Below the pieces are notes generated by a model. It made no database searches. It was not told the DNA's origin and saw only the letters and a program-made list of their open reading frames with translations. 64,000 nt of DNA from DASZTV01 sp035550655 (GTDB taxonomy: Bacteria; Actinomycetota; Actinomycetes; JAFAQI01): assembly GCA_035550655.1 (NCBI GenBank), contig DASZOU010000032.1, positions 62,001-126,000 of the forward strand. Direction: 5' to 3'. Position 1 is the first letter of the stretch. Each line of letters opens with the position of its first letter. Below, piece by piece: positions 1-7,465 of this stretch. The position numbers and the translations under genes are program-made.

Positions 1-229
1 GGCAGATCTGCCGATCCTGGTCGTGATCGGTGGCTTCGACGTCGGCGCCAACGCGACCTTCGCCTACGCCACCCGGCACGGGCTGCTGTCCGTCGTGTCC
101 GTGTTGTCGTCCTTGTATCCGGCGGTCACCGTGATCCTGGCTCGCGCGATTCACGCCGAGCGACTGGTCAAAGTGCAGCTCGCCGGGGTCGTCAGCGCCT
201 TGGCAGGCGTCGTGCTGATCGCCTCATGA
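1..229 (+). CDS. DMT/EamA-type transporter, C-terminal end (partial)
   Basis: Only the last 75 or so codons are in the window; the gene starts upstream and stops with TGA at 227-229. The peptide is hydrophobic, with two likely membrane helices: one around SVVSVLSSLYPAVTVILAR and a terminal one ending in GVVLIAS. The pattern of a helix with LYP, a short polar turn with an acidic residue (HAER), then a final helix is what the last two helices of EamA (DMT superfamily) exporters look like. The substrate cannot be told. It sits 68 bp upstream of hemE on the same strand with no sign of functional linkage. Confidence 0.7.
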   Translation, partial: ADLPILVVIGGFDVGANATFAYATRHGLLSVVSVLSSLYPAVTVILARAIHAERLVKVQLAGVVSALAGVVLIAS

Positions 230-285
230 CACACGTCCACTTCCCCACCCCCGCCCTACAGCGGAGCCGGCTACGCCGGCGCTCG

Positions 286-291
286 TAGGCT
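286..291 (+). promoter_or_regulatory. Candidate -10 element for a leaderless hemE mRNA
   Basis: TAGGCT fits the actinobacterial -10 pattern TANNNT and ends 6 nt before the hemE ATG at 298. No Shine-Dalgarno sequence lies between them. This places the expected transcription start at or next to the start codon, which would give a leaderless transcript. No good -35 is visible. Confidence 0.45.
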
Positions 292-297
292 TGTTGG

Positions 298-1329
298 ATG
301 CCGGGCCTCGCTGACAGCGCGTTCCTCAAGGCCTGTCGCCGCGAGCCGGTCCCCTTCACGCCGGTGTGGTTCATGCGGCAGGCCGGCCGTTCGCTGCCGG
401 AGTACCGCAAGCTGCGCGAGGGCGTCGAGATGCTGGACTCCTGCCTTCGCCCTGACCTGATCACCGAGATCACGATGCAGCCGGTCCGCCGCTACGGCGT
501 CGACGCAGCCATCCTGTTCAGCGACATCGTGCTGCCGCTCAAGGCCGCCGGCGTCGATCTCGACATCAAGCCCGGCGTCGGTCCGGTGATCGCGAACCCG
601 GTTCGCGACGCAGCGGGCGTCGCCGCACTTCCCGAGCTCGAGCCCGATCACGTCGCCCCGGTGCTCGACGCGGTTCGCGGCCTGGTCGGAGAGCTGGGCG
701 CCACGCCGCTCATCGGCTTTGCCGGGGCGCCCTTCACGCTCGCGTCGTACCTGGTTGAAGGCGGGCCCAGCCGCGACCACGCGCGGACGAAGGCGCTGAT
801 GTACGGCGATGAGGACACCTGGCACGCACTCGCCGGGAAGCTCGCCGGAGTCGCCGCGACCTTCCTCAGAGCCCAGATCGACGCGGGTGTCAGCGCCGTG
901 CAGCTGTTCGACTCGTGGGCGGGCGCGTTGTCCGCGGCCGACTACGAGCGCTACGTCCTGCCCCACAGTCGTCACGTGCTCGCGGCGGCGACGGGCGTGC
1001 CACGGATCCACTTCGGGGTGGACACCGGCGAGCTGCTGGGACTGCTCGCGGCGGCTGGTGCGGATGTCGTCGGCGTCGACTGGCGGGTGCCGCTGGACGA
1101 GGCCGCCCGGCGGGTGGGCCCGGAGATCGCGTTGCAGGGCAACCTCGACCCGGCGGCGGTGTTCGCCCCGTGGCCGGCGGTCGAGCATCGGGTCCGCGAC
1201 GTGCTCCGCGCCGGGCACCACGCGGCAGGGCACGTGTTCAACCTCGGACACGGCGTGCTGCCGGACACCGACCCCGACGTCCTGGCGCGGATCGTGGAGT
1301 TCGTCCATCACGAGTCCCTCCGGACGTGA
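298..1329 (+). CDS. hemE: Uroporphyrinogen decarboxylase
   Basis: Cytosolic enzyme that decarboxylates the four acetate side chains of uroporphyrinogen III to give coproporphyrinogen III. The 343-residue length is normal for the family. The diagnostic N-terminal motif FMRQAGRSLPEY is at residues 25-36, and ILFSDIVLPL (about residues 72-81) carries the conserved aspartate. The C-terminal half holds the family motif NLGHGVLPDTDP. It overlaps the next gene, hemY, by 4 bp (GTGA). With hemQ at 4.1 kb it forms a coproporphyrin-dependent heme pathway cluster. The ATG start is preceded by a possible -10 and no ribosome binding site. Confidence 0.97.
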   Translation: MPGLADSAFLKACRREPVPFTPVWFMRQAGRSLPEYRKLREGVEMLDSCLRPDLITEITMQPVRRYGVDAAILFSDIVLPLKAAGVDLDIKPGVGPVIANPVRDAAGVAALPELEPDHVAPVLDAVRGLVGELGATPLIGFAGAPFTLASYLVEGGPSRDHARTKALMYGDEDTWHALAGKLAGVAATFLRAQIDAGVSAVQLFDSWAGALSAADYERYVLPHSRHVLAAATGVPRIHFGVDTGELLGLLAAAGADVVGVDWRVPLDEAARRVGPEIALQGNLDPAAVFAPWPAVEHRVRDVLRAGHHAAGHVFNLGHGVLPDTDPDVLARIVEFVHHESLRT

Positions 1330-2708
1330 CGTCGCAGGTCGTTGTCGTCGGCGGTGGGATCGCAGGTCTTGCCGCTGCGCATGAGCTGGGGCGGGCAGGG
1401 ACTCGCGTCACGGTGATCGACGCCGCCGCCGCCGTCGGTGGCAAGCTGCGGGTCTCCGACGTCGGCGGCGTGGCCGTCGACGAGGGTGCGGAAGCCTTCT
1501 TGCGTCGGCGGCCGGAGGCACTCGCGCTGGTGGCCGAGCTCGGGCTCTCCGACGAGCTCGTCACGCCGCAGACCTTGGCCGCGTCGGTGTGGGCGCGCGG
1601 CCGGCTGCGACCGATGCCGGCAGGCACGGTCATGGGCGTGCCGAGCAACCCGGCGGGGCTGCGGGGGGTGCTCTCCGCAATGGAGGTGGCGCGGGCTCGT
1701 GCCGACTCATGGCTGCCGGGGGTGCCGCCCGAGGTCGACGTGTCCGTCGGTGGCTGGGTCGCGCAACGACTCGGCCGTGCCGTGGTGGACCGACTCGTCG
1801 ACCCGATGCTCGGCGGGGTGTACGCCGGCCGCGCTGACGAGCTGTCGCTAGCGGCGACCCTGCCGCAGCTGCCGCGCGACGAACGATCCGCGCTGCGGGC
1901 GGCGCGCCGTGCGATCGCAGCCGCGCCTTCCGCCGACGAGCCCGTGTTCGCGACCCTGCGCGGGGGGATGGGCGCCCTGCCCACGGCGCTGGAGCGGTCG
2001 ATCACCGCTCAGGGCAACGAGATCGTCACCGCTCGTGCGGCGCGTCGCCTCGAACGCACAGCGACGGGCTGGCGGGTCGTCCACGGTCCGACCACCGACG
2101 AGCGGGTGGTGGACGCAGATGCGGTCGTCATCGCCGTGCCACCGGCGGCGGCCGCCCGCCTGCTCGCCGCGGTCTCACCCGCCGCGGCGGCGGAGCTCGG
2201 AAGCATCGCGTCGGCCAGCATGGCCATCGTGACGACCGCTTGGCGGGCGGCCGATGCGACAGCTACGGCGCCGGGGAGCGGCTACCTCGTCCCGGCGGTC
2301 TATCGCCGGCCGGTCAAGGCAGTGACGTTGTCCTCGTCCAAGTGGGGCCATCTCAACGGCGGTGTCGCGATCGCGCGGTGTTCCATCGGCCGCTACGGCG
2401 ACATCACCGACCTACAGCGCGACGACGACGACCTGATCGCCAGCGCGACCAGCGAGTTGACGACGTACGCCGGATTCGTGGGTGCGCCGATCGACGCGCG
2501 GGTGAGCCGCTGGGGCGGCGCACTGCCGCAGTACGCCGTCGGCCATCGCGAGCGGGTCGATCGAATCCGGGCCGCGGTCGATGTGGTGCCCGGCTTGGCG
2601 GTGTGCGGTGCTGCCTACGAGGGGGTGGGCATCCCGGCGTGCATCGCGACGGCGCGGCAAGCGGTCGAACGCGTGCGCGGCTACCTCATGAGCCGTGAAA
2701 CGCAGTGA
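1326..2708 (+). CDS. hemY: Coproporphyrinogen/protoporphyrinogen III oxidase, FAD-dependent
   Basis: A 460-residue flavoprotein of the HemY/HemG (CgoX) type. The N-terminal Rossmann motif VVVVGGGIAGLAAA (residues 5-18) binds FAD, and the C-terminal end carries GVGIPACIATA, the usual FAD-closing motif. In actinobacteria this enzyme oxidises coproporphyrinogen III to coproporphyrin III, ahead of ferrochelatase and HemQ. I chose the GTG at 1326 because it overlaps the hemE stop (GTGA) and puts the glycine motif at the normal distance from the N-terminus. Its 3' end overlaps the convergent PQQ-repeat gene by 23 bp. Confidence 0.93.
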   Translation: MTSQVVVVGGGIAGLAAAHELGRAGTRVTVIDAAAAVGGKLRVSDVGGVAVDEGAEAFLRRRPEALALVAELGLSDELVTPQTLAASVWARGRLRPMPAGTVMGVPSNPAGLRGVLSAMEVARARADSWLPGVPPEVDVSVGGWVAQRLGRAVVDRLVDPMLGGVYAGRADELSLAATLPQLPRDERSALRAARRAIAAAPSADEPVFATLRGGMGALPTALERSITAQGNEIVTARAARRLERTATGWRVVHGPTTDERVVDADAVVIAVPPAAAARLLAAVSPAAAAELGSIASASMAIVTTAWRAADATATAPGSGYLVPAVYRRPVKAVTLSSSKWGHLNGGVAIARCSIGRYGDITDLQRDDDDLIASATSELTTYAGFVGAPIDARVSRWGGALPQYAVGHRERVDRIRAAVDVVPGLAVCGAAYEGVGIPACIATARQAVERVRGYLMSRETQ

Positions 2709-4059
2709 TGCCCGATGTCGTCGCGACGAAGACGTGGTTGCCGTCGACGACAACTGACGGGAAATGCGTCAGTGAGCCGGCCGGGTGGGTCGACAGCACG
2801 TGGCCATCGCTACGGGCCAGCACCTTCAGCGCGCCGCTGTTGCGGTCGGCCACGTAGATCTTCTTGCCGGCAATAACCGGCGCGCCGAACACACCGTTCG
2901 CCGTCCACTTCCACCGCATCGAGTGGCGGCCGACCGACAGCGCTCTCACGCCCGTGATGCACGGCATGATCACCACGTCACCGGTCCGCGCGGCACCGCC
3001 GTACGAGGGGCAACCGGACGCTTGCGCGATGTCGCTTCCGACCCCACCTAGGCTTTGCTTGAGCAGATAGACGGTGCCGCGCTTCCCCGCGATCACGATG
3101 CGGCCGTTCACCGGCACAGGGGAGGACGAGCCGAGGTCGAGATCGGCCTGGTTGTCGGCCTGCCAGGTCGACGGCGCAAAGATCGCGACCCGGTGCAGTG
3201 AGGTCGGCGTGAGCTCGGTCACCGAGTCGCTCTTGTCCCAGGAGCCGTTGGTCTGAGCGCCGTTGCCGCTCGCGACGTAGACGTTGCCGTCCTGCCCGAT
3301 CACCGGTCCGGCGGTCGACCACATGCCCGCCTCTCGCGGCGTCGGCACCGCGTAATGCGTCGTCGTCCCTCGGCCGTTGGTCGCCGTCGACGTCAGGTAG
3401 CCCACGTAGTTGTCGCAGTCGCCGTCCAGGCCGCCGTAGGTGGTGATCACCCGGCCGCCCGCGACCAGCAAGGCGGAGCGTTGCTGCTCGGCGCTGCGGT
3501 TGCGGCTCGGCAGCACGTCCGTCGACCGGTGCCAACGCCGGTGTCCGTCGGTTGCCCGCAGCGCCCACAGCGTGTGGTGCCCGCCGGTGGTCTCCGCGAC
3601 GACGAAGACCGAGCCCGTCTTCGCGTCGTACGCCGGCGTGCCCGTGATCCCGAGCGGGAAGATGTCGCCGCACGGCAGTCCCGACTGTGGTTGCGGGGTG
3701 CCGAGATGGGTTCGCCAGCGTTGCTTTCCGGTGCGCGGACTCAGGCCGTAGACCGAGTCGTTCTCGGTCGCGGCGATCAGCGTGCCGTTGACCAGCAGCG
3801 GCTCGCCGTAGACGGCGCCGTCGAGGTGTGTGGTCCACGCCGGGTGCAGCCCGCCCTTGATCGCTCCGGTTGCGTTGCCGGCGCGATCGTTGGTGCGGTG
3901 GTAGGTCGTCCAGTTCGTGAAGTGTGAGGTGCTGCCCGGGCTGGAGGTGACGGTCTCGGCGTGCCGCACGCTCTGGGCCAGCGGCGCCGCGCCACTCGTG
4001 CCGGAGCACGCGGTCGTGAGGGCAACCGGGGTGGCGAGCAGGACGGCGAGACGGCGCAT
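2686..4059 (-). CDS. PQQ-like beta-propeller repeat lipoprotein
   Basis: A 457-residue exported protein. The start at 4059 (MRRLAVLLATPVALTTACSG) gives a lipoprotein signal with the predicted lipidated Cys near residue 18. The body shows repeated WxxxL-type PQQ/YWTD blades, such as GKQRWRTHLGT, GHRRWHRSTD and HSMRWKWTA. These are typical of BamB/quinoprotein-like eight-bladed propellers that usually act as scaffolds and often do not bind PQQ. The function is unknown. It is convergent with hemY and divergent from hemQ. There are no catalytic residues by which I could assign an enzyme. Confidence 0.8.
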   Translation of the reverse strand: MRRLAVLLATPVALTTACSGTSGAAPLAQSVRHAETVTSSPGSTSHFTNWTTYHRTNDRAGNATGAIKGGLHPAWTTHLDGAVYGEPLLVNGTLIAATENDSVYGLSPRTGKQRWRTHLGTPQPQSGLPCGDIFPLGITGTPAYDAKTGSVFVVAETTGGHHTLWALRATDGHRRWHRSTDVLPSRNRSAEQQRSALLVAGGRVITTYGGLDGDCDNYVGYLTSTATNGRGTTTHYAVPTPREAGMWSTAGPVIGQDGNVYVASGNGAQTNGSWDKSDSVTELTPTSLHRVAIFAPSTWQADNQADLDLGSSSPVPVNGRIVIAGKRGTVYLLKQSLGGVGSDIAQASGCPSYGGAARTGDVVIMPCITGVRALSVGRHSMRWKWTANGVFGAPVIAGKKIYVADRNSGALKVLARSDGHVLSTHPAGSLTHFPSVVVDGNHVFVATTSGITAFHGS

Positions 4060-4111
4060 GGATGCAGTCTGCCCCTTCGAGCTGAGATCAACTCTGCGCG
4101 ACAATGGGGGC

Positions 4112-4816
4112 ATGGCAGCACAGCGATCGGCCGGCAAGCGCGCGAAGGACCTCAACGAGGTCATCAGCTACACGATGTGGTCGGTCTTCAAAGTCAAGAA
4201 CGCGCTGCCGACAGCACGCGAAGAGATCGCGACAGAGCTCGAGCAGCTGATCGAGCAGCTGGCCGGCAAGGGCGTCGTCACGCGCGGGTTGTACGACGTC
4301 GCGGGGTTCCGGGCGGATGCGGACCTGATGCTGTGGCTCGTGGCGCCCTCGTCCGACGATCTTCAGGACGCTTATGCGCGGTTCCGCGGCACCGCTCTTG
4401 GCCGGGCGTGCGAGCCGGTGTGGTCCGCGATGGCGTTGCACCGGCCGGCAGAGTTCAACAAGAGCCACGTCCCGGCGTACCTCGCGGGAGAGGAGCCCAA
4501 GCGCTACGTCAGCGTGTATCCGTTCAACCGGTCGTACGAGTGGTACCTGCTGCCCGACGACGAGCGGCGGTTCATGTTGGCTGAGCACGGCAAGCTCGCG
4601 CGGGAGTACCCGGATGTGCGGGCGAACACTGTGGCGGCGTTCGCGCTGGGCGACTACGAGTGGGTGCTCGCGTTCGAGGCGGACGAGATGCATCGCATCG
4701 TCGATCTCATGCGTGAGCTTCGCGCGGCGACAGCACGCCGGCACACCCGGCTGGAGATCCCGTTCTATCCCGGTGCCCGCAAGTCGGCCGCGGAGCTGGT
4801 TGCCGCACTGCCCTAG
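4112..4816 (+). CDS. hemQ: Coproheme decarboxylase (chlorite dismutase-like HemQ)
   Basis: A 234-residue protein of the chlorite dismutase superfamily, ChdC/HemQ branch, which converts coproheme to heme b using hydrogen peroxide. Typical actinobacterial HemQ sequence is present: NEVISYTMWSVFKV near the N-terminus, KRYVSVYPFNRSYEWYLLP in the middle (this holds the conserved Tyr used in decarboxylation), and MLAEHGKLAREYPDV, which holds the likely heme-ligand His. The ATG at 4112 follows GACAAT (a possible -10) by 6 nt with no clear SD, so it may be leaderless. Its position beside hemE and hemY supports the assignment. Confidence 0.94.
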   Translation: MAAQRSAGKRAKDLNEVISYTMWSVFKVKNALPTAREEIATELEQLIEQLAGKGVVTRGLYDVAGFRADADLMLWLVAPSSDDLQDAYARFRGTALGRACEPVWSAMALHRPAEFNKSHVPAYLAGEEPKRYVSVYPFNRSYEWYLLPDDERRFMLAEHGKLAREYPDVRANTVAAFALGDYEWVLAFEADEMHRIVDLMRELRAATARRHTRLEIPFYPGARKSAAELVAALP

Positions 4817-4828
4817 TGCTGCGGGGGT

Positions 4829-5428
4829 CTAGTGCTGCGGATCGCGCCACATCCGCCAGATGGTCGGGCCGTCGTCGAGTGCTTGGAACTCGCCGACCAC
4901 CTTGAAGCCGTGCCGCTCGTACAGGGGCACGTTTCGCGCGTTTGACGACTCCAGGTAGGCCGGTACGCCGTTGGCGTCTGCTGTTGCCAGCACCTCCGCC
5001 ATCAGCCGGCTGCCGTGGCCGTGGCCTTGGCTGGAACGCCGGGCGCCCAAATAGGCGAGATAGTAGTGCGGGGGATCCGCAGGGTGCAGGTCTTCGACCT
5101 GCGCCTGTAACTCCGTGGAGATGTCGATTCGGTCGCCGAAGGCGGTGATCAACGAATCGAGGTCATCGGCCATCTGCGCAACGTCCAGCGCCCAGCTGCC
5201 AGGCGGCCCCCACAGCGCCGCCCCCATCCCGTCGCCGCTGAGATAGCAGGGCTTGCCCGACCGCAGGTACGTCCGGCTCATCGCCGTGAAGAACAGGCGC
5301 AGTCGTTCGTCGCGGTTGTCTGCGTTGTGCGGGATCAGCCAGCTGATCACCGGATCATCGGCGAACGCGTCGGCGAGGACGTCGCCGAGCAGCTTCGCGT
5401 CTTCAAGCGTCGCGCGCCGTACTGTCAC
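4829..5428 (-). CDS. GNAT family N-acetyltransferase
   Basis: A 199-residue acetyltransferase of unknown substrate. The acetyl-CoA pyrophosphate loop is visible as RRSSQGHGHGSRLM (the Q/RxxGxG/A motif), followed by the usual C-terminal motif YLESSNARNVPLYERHGF. The GTG at 5428 is the preferred start because it overlaps the msrB stop (GTGA) and begins VTVRRATLEDA, a standard GNAT start. An upstream ATG at 5467 would overlap msrB by 43 bp. It is transcribed with msrB and probably translationally coupled to it. Confidence 0.88.
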   Translation of the reverse strand: MTVRRATLEDAKLLGDVLADAFADDPVISWLIPHNADNRDERLRLFFTAMSRTYLRSGKPCYLSGDGMGAALWGPPGSWALDVAQMADDLDSLITAFGDRIDISTELQAQVEDLHPADPPHYYLAYLGARRSSQGHGHGSRLMAEVLATADANGVPAYLESSNARNVPLYERHGFKVVGEFQALDDGPTIWRMWRDPQH

Positions 5429-5826
5429 TCGGCCGGGTCGAAGGTCAGGCTGATCGAGTTCATGCAATAGCGCTCACCGGTAGGGGTCTGCGGAGCGTCG
5501 TCGAACACGTGGCCGAGATGTGATCCGCAGCGCTTGCAGCGGACCTCGGTGCGCGTCATGCCGTGCGACCGGTCCTCGATGAGCTCGACCGCGTCCGAGT
5601 TCATCGGGTCGTAGAAGGATGGCCATCCGCTGCCCGACTCGAACTTCGTGTCGCTCTGGAACAACTCGTTGCCGCAGGCCCGGCACTTGAAGATGCCGGT
5701 GCGGTGCTCGTGCAGCAACGGACCGGTGCCCGGCCGCTCGGTGCCGGCTTGGCGAAGGACGGCGTACTCCTCCGGCGATAGTTCCGCGCGCCATTCATCG
5801 TCTGACTTCTCGACAGCGTGTGCCAT
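5425..5826 (-). CDS. msrB: Peptide-methionine (R)-S-oxide reductase
   Basis: A 133-residue cytosolic repair enzyme that reduces methionine-R-sulfoxide in proteins. Two CxxC zinc-binding pairs are present (C48/C51 and C97/C100). The motif GSGWPSF covers residues 65-71, and the catalytic cysteine is C121 in ERYCMNS. The length is standard for single-domain MsrB. It is the first gene of a two-gene operon with the GNAT gene. It is divergent from the primase-polymerase gene at 5902, with 75 bp between the starts. Confidence 0.96.
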   Translation of the reverse strand: MAHAVEKSDDEWRAELSPEEYAVLRQAGTERPGTGPLLHEHRTGIFKCRACGNELFQSDTKFESGSGWPSFYDPMNSDAVELIEDRSHGMTRTEVRCKRCGSHLGHVFDDAPQTPTGERYCMNSISLTFDPAE

Positions 5827-5901
5827 GTGTCGATGCTGTCACGGGAGGTACCGTCCCGGGAAAAGGGCCGGCGGAGCCGACACCGCAAATGGGAGGTGGA
5901 C

Positions 5902-6945
5902 GTGGCTAGCCCGTTCGTCGAGGTGGAGGTCGAGGGCCGGACGGTGAAGGTCACAAATCCTGATCGCGTGTACTTCCCGGCGATCGGGGCGACCAAGCTC
6001 GACGTCCTCAACTACTACGTCTCGGTTGGCGAGGGGATCGTTCGCGCGCTGTACGAGCGGCCGTGCATGCTGCACCGCTATCCCGAAGGCGTGCAGGGCG
6101 TCGAGGGGGAGAAGATCTACCAGAAGCGGATCCCGAAGGGCGCGCCCGACTGGATCCAGACGGCTGAGGTTTCCTTCCCGTCCGGGCGGACAGCGGACGA
6201 GCTCTGCGTGACCGAGCTCGGTGCCGTCGCGTGGGCGGTGCAGATGTCCACGGTCGAGTTCCACCCGTGGCACACCCGATGCACTGCGGTCGAGCAGCCC
6301 GACGAGCTGCGGATCGACCTCGACCCCCAACCCGGCACCGGCTTCGCCGAAGCCAAGCAGGTCGCCGGGATCGTGCACGAGGTGCTCGACGAGCTGGGCG
6401 CGGTCGGCTGGCCGAAGACCTCCGGCAACCGAGGCGTCCACATCTACGTGCGGATCAGGCCGGACTACGGCTTCCGCGAGGTACGCCGTGCGGCGCTCGC
6501 GTTCGCGCGCGAGGTGGAGCGCCGGGCGCCGGAGCAGGTGACGACGGCCTGGTGGAAGGAGGAGCGTGGCGAGCGGGTCTTCGTCGACTTCAACCAGAAC
6601 GCGAAAGACAGGACGATCGCCGCGGCGTACTCACTACGAGGCTTCGCGCATGCCCCGGCCTCGGCTCCGGTGACCTGGGATGAGCTTCCCGACGTCGAGA
6701 CCGAGGACTTCACCATCAACACGCTGCCGAAGCGGTTCGCCGAGATCGGCGATGTGCACGCCGGCATCGACGACGCGGTGTTCGGGATCGAGCCGCTGCT
6801 CGCCTGGGCCGATCGCGACGAGGCCGACCACGGCTTGGGCGACGCGCCGTACCCGCCCAACTACCCGAAGATGCCCGGCGAGCCGCCGCGCGTGCAGCCC
6901 AGCAAGATGAACGCCGCGAACTGGCCCGCGCAAGAGGACGGGTAA
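5902..6945 (+). CDS. LigD-type DNA primase-polymerase (stand-alone PolDom)
   Basis: A 347-residue archaeo-eukaryotic primase superfamily protein like the polymerase domain of LigD, standing alone as in mycobacterial Prim-PolC. The metal-binding aspartates are in LRIDLDPQPGTGF (DLDP motif). SGNRGVHIYVRI is the second conserved motif (SGxxGxH), and VFVDFNQNAKDRTIA the third (DxxxN). The GTG at 5902 follows GGGAGGTGG by a few nucleotides. The LigC-like ligase lies 520 bp downstream on the opposite strand, which suggests a shared role in gap filling and break repair. The same-strand neighbour is a tiny membrane protein whose RBS hairpin starts 38 bp after this stop. Confidence 0.9.
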   Translation: MASPFVEVEVEGRTVKVTNPDRVYFPAIGATKLDVLNYYVSVGEGIVRALYERPCMLHRYPEGVQGVEGEKIYQKRIPKGAPDWIQTAEVSFPSGRTADELCVTELGAVAWAVQMSTVEFHPWHTRCTAVEQPDELRIDLDPQPGTGFAEAKQVAGIVHEVLDELGAVGWPKTSGNRGVHIYVRIRPDYGFREVRRAALAFAREVERRAPEQVTTAWWKEERGERVFVDFNQNAKDRTIAAAYSLRGFAHAPASAPVTWDELPDVETEDFTINTLPKRFAEIGDVHAGIDDAVFGIEPLLAWADRDEADHGLGDAPYPPNYPKMPGEPPRVQPSKMNAANWPAQEDG

Positions 6946-6982
6946 CGGGAGCCGGCGGCATCGCCGAAGGTTTGGGCTGCGT

Positions 6983-7019
6983 CTCCTGGGTGATCAATCA
7001 GGCACGGATCACCCAGGAG
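6983..7019 (+). promoter_or_regulatory. Perfect 13-bp hairpin covering a Shine-Dalgarno sequence
   Basis: CTCCTGGGTGATC (6983-6995) and GATCACCCAGGAG (7007-7019) are exact inverted repeats around an 11-nt loop. The 3' arm contains most of the AGGAGG (7015-7020) that serves the ATG at 7027, and the 5' arm supplies the CTCCT anti-SD. In RNA the ribosome site would be paired. It may also end the upstream polymerase transcript; no T-run follows. Confidence 0.7.
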
Positions 7020-7026
7020 GCTCACG

Positions 7027-7161
7027 ATGTTGTTGGTACTGGCACTGCTGCTTCTGCTCGTGTTCGGCGGCCTCGGATTTGTCGCCCACGTCTTGTGGTG
7101 GGGCCTGGTTCTCGCCGTGGTCGTCGCGATCGCTTCTGCCCTGACCCGCCATGCCCCGTGA
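7027..7161 (+). CDS. Small hydrophobic membrane protein (44 aa)
   Basis: This short gene reads MLLVLALLLLLVFGGLGFVA, then a second hydrophobic stretch around VLWWGLVLAVVVAIASAL, and ends THR-free with RHAP. Two membrane helices joined at GFVAHVLWW fill nearly the whole protein. It resembles the short hydrophobic proteins of about 50 residues found in many actinobacteria, whose role is not known. AGGAGG sits 6 nt before the ATG, an ideal spacing, but the site is inside a perfect hairpin. That argues both that the gene is real and that its translation is controlled. Confidence 0.65.
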   Translation: MLLVLALLLLLVFGGLGFVAHVLWWGLVLAVVVAIASALTRHAP

Positions 7162-7192
7162 CGCTCGCGTCGACCCGCATCGACTACCGAGC

Positions 7193-7306
7193 GTGACGGG
7201 CGCCGAAGCCAAGCAAGAGGCGAAGGCCGAGTTCATACCCGGATGGGCGCTCGGCGGGATTGCGCTCGTCATCGTCGGGATCGTGCTGCTCGCCGTACTC
7301 GGCTGA
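7193..7306 (+). CDS. Putative 37-aa single-span membrane peptide
   Basis: A short frame starting at GTG 7193. It has a charged N-terminus (TGAEAKQEAKAEF) and then one hydrophobic helix (ALGGIALVIVGIVLLAVLG) running to the stop. No clear ribosome binding site is seen. It follows the 44-residue membrane protein by 31 bp and precedes a strong terminator hairpin, which fits the end of a small operon. I do not recognise the family, and the frame could be chance. Confidence 0.35.
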   Translation: MTGAEAKQEAKAEFIPGWALGGIALVIVGIVLLAVLG

Positions 7307-7310
7307 ATGA

Positions 7311-7357
7311 CCCCGGAGGCTGGGCGAGGACGTACTCGCCGGGTCCAGCCTCCGGGG
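7311..7357. terminator. Strong stem-loop terminator candidate
   Basis: CCCCGGAGGCTGG (7311-7323) pairs exactly with CCAGCCTCCGGGG (7345-7357). A nested stem GGCGAG/CTCGCC lies in the loop. It starts 4 bp after the small membrane ORF stop and lies between convergent genes, so it may work in both directions. No T-run follows, as is common in actinobacteria. Confidence 0.65.
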
Positions 7358-7437
7358 GGAGTGGCTGGACGAGCCGGATCGGTAGCTGCTCCGGCGAGTA
7401 CGCCCTGCTTCATGAACTCAACCGCCGCAACCTGAAG

Positions 7438-7458
7438 GCGGCCTGAAACCCAGGCCGC
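7438..7458 (-). terminator. Stem-loop after the ligase gene
   Basis: GCGGCCTG and CAGGCCGC form an 8-bp GC-rich stem with a 5-nt loop. It begins 7 bp beyond the ligase stop on the minus strand, so it is a likely terminator of that gene. Confidence 0.5.
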
Positions 7459-7465
7459 GAAAAGC

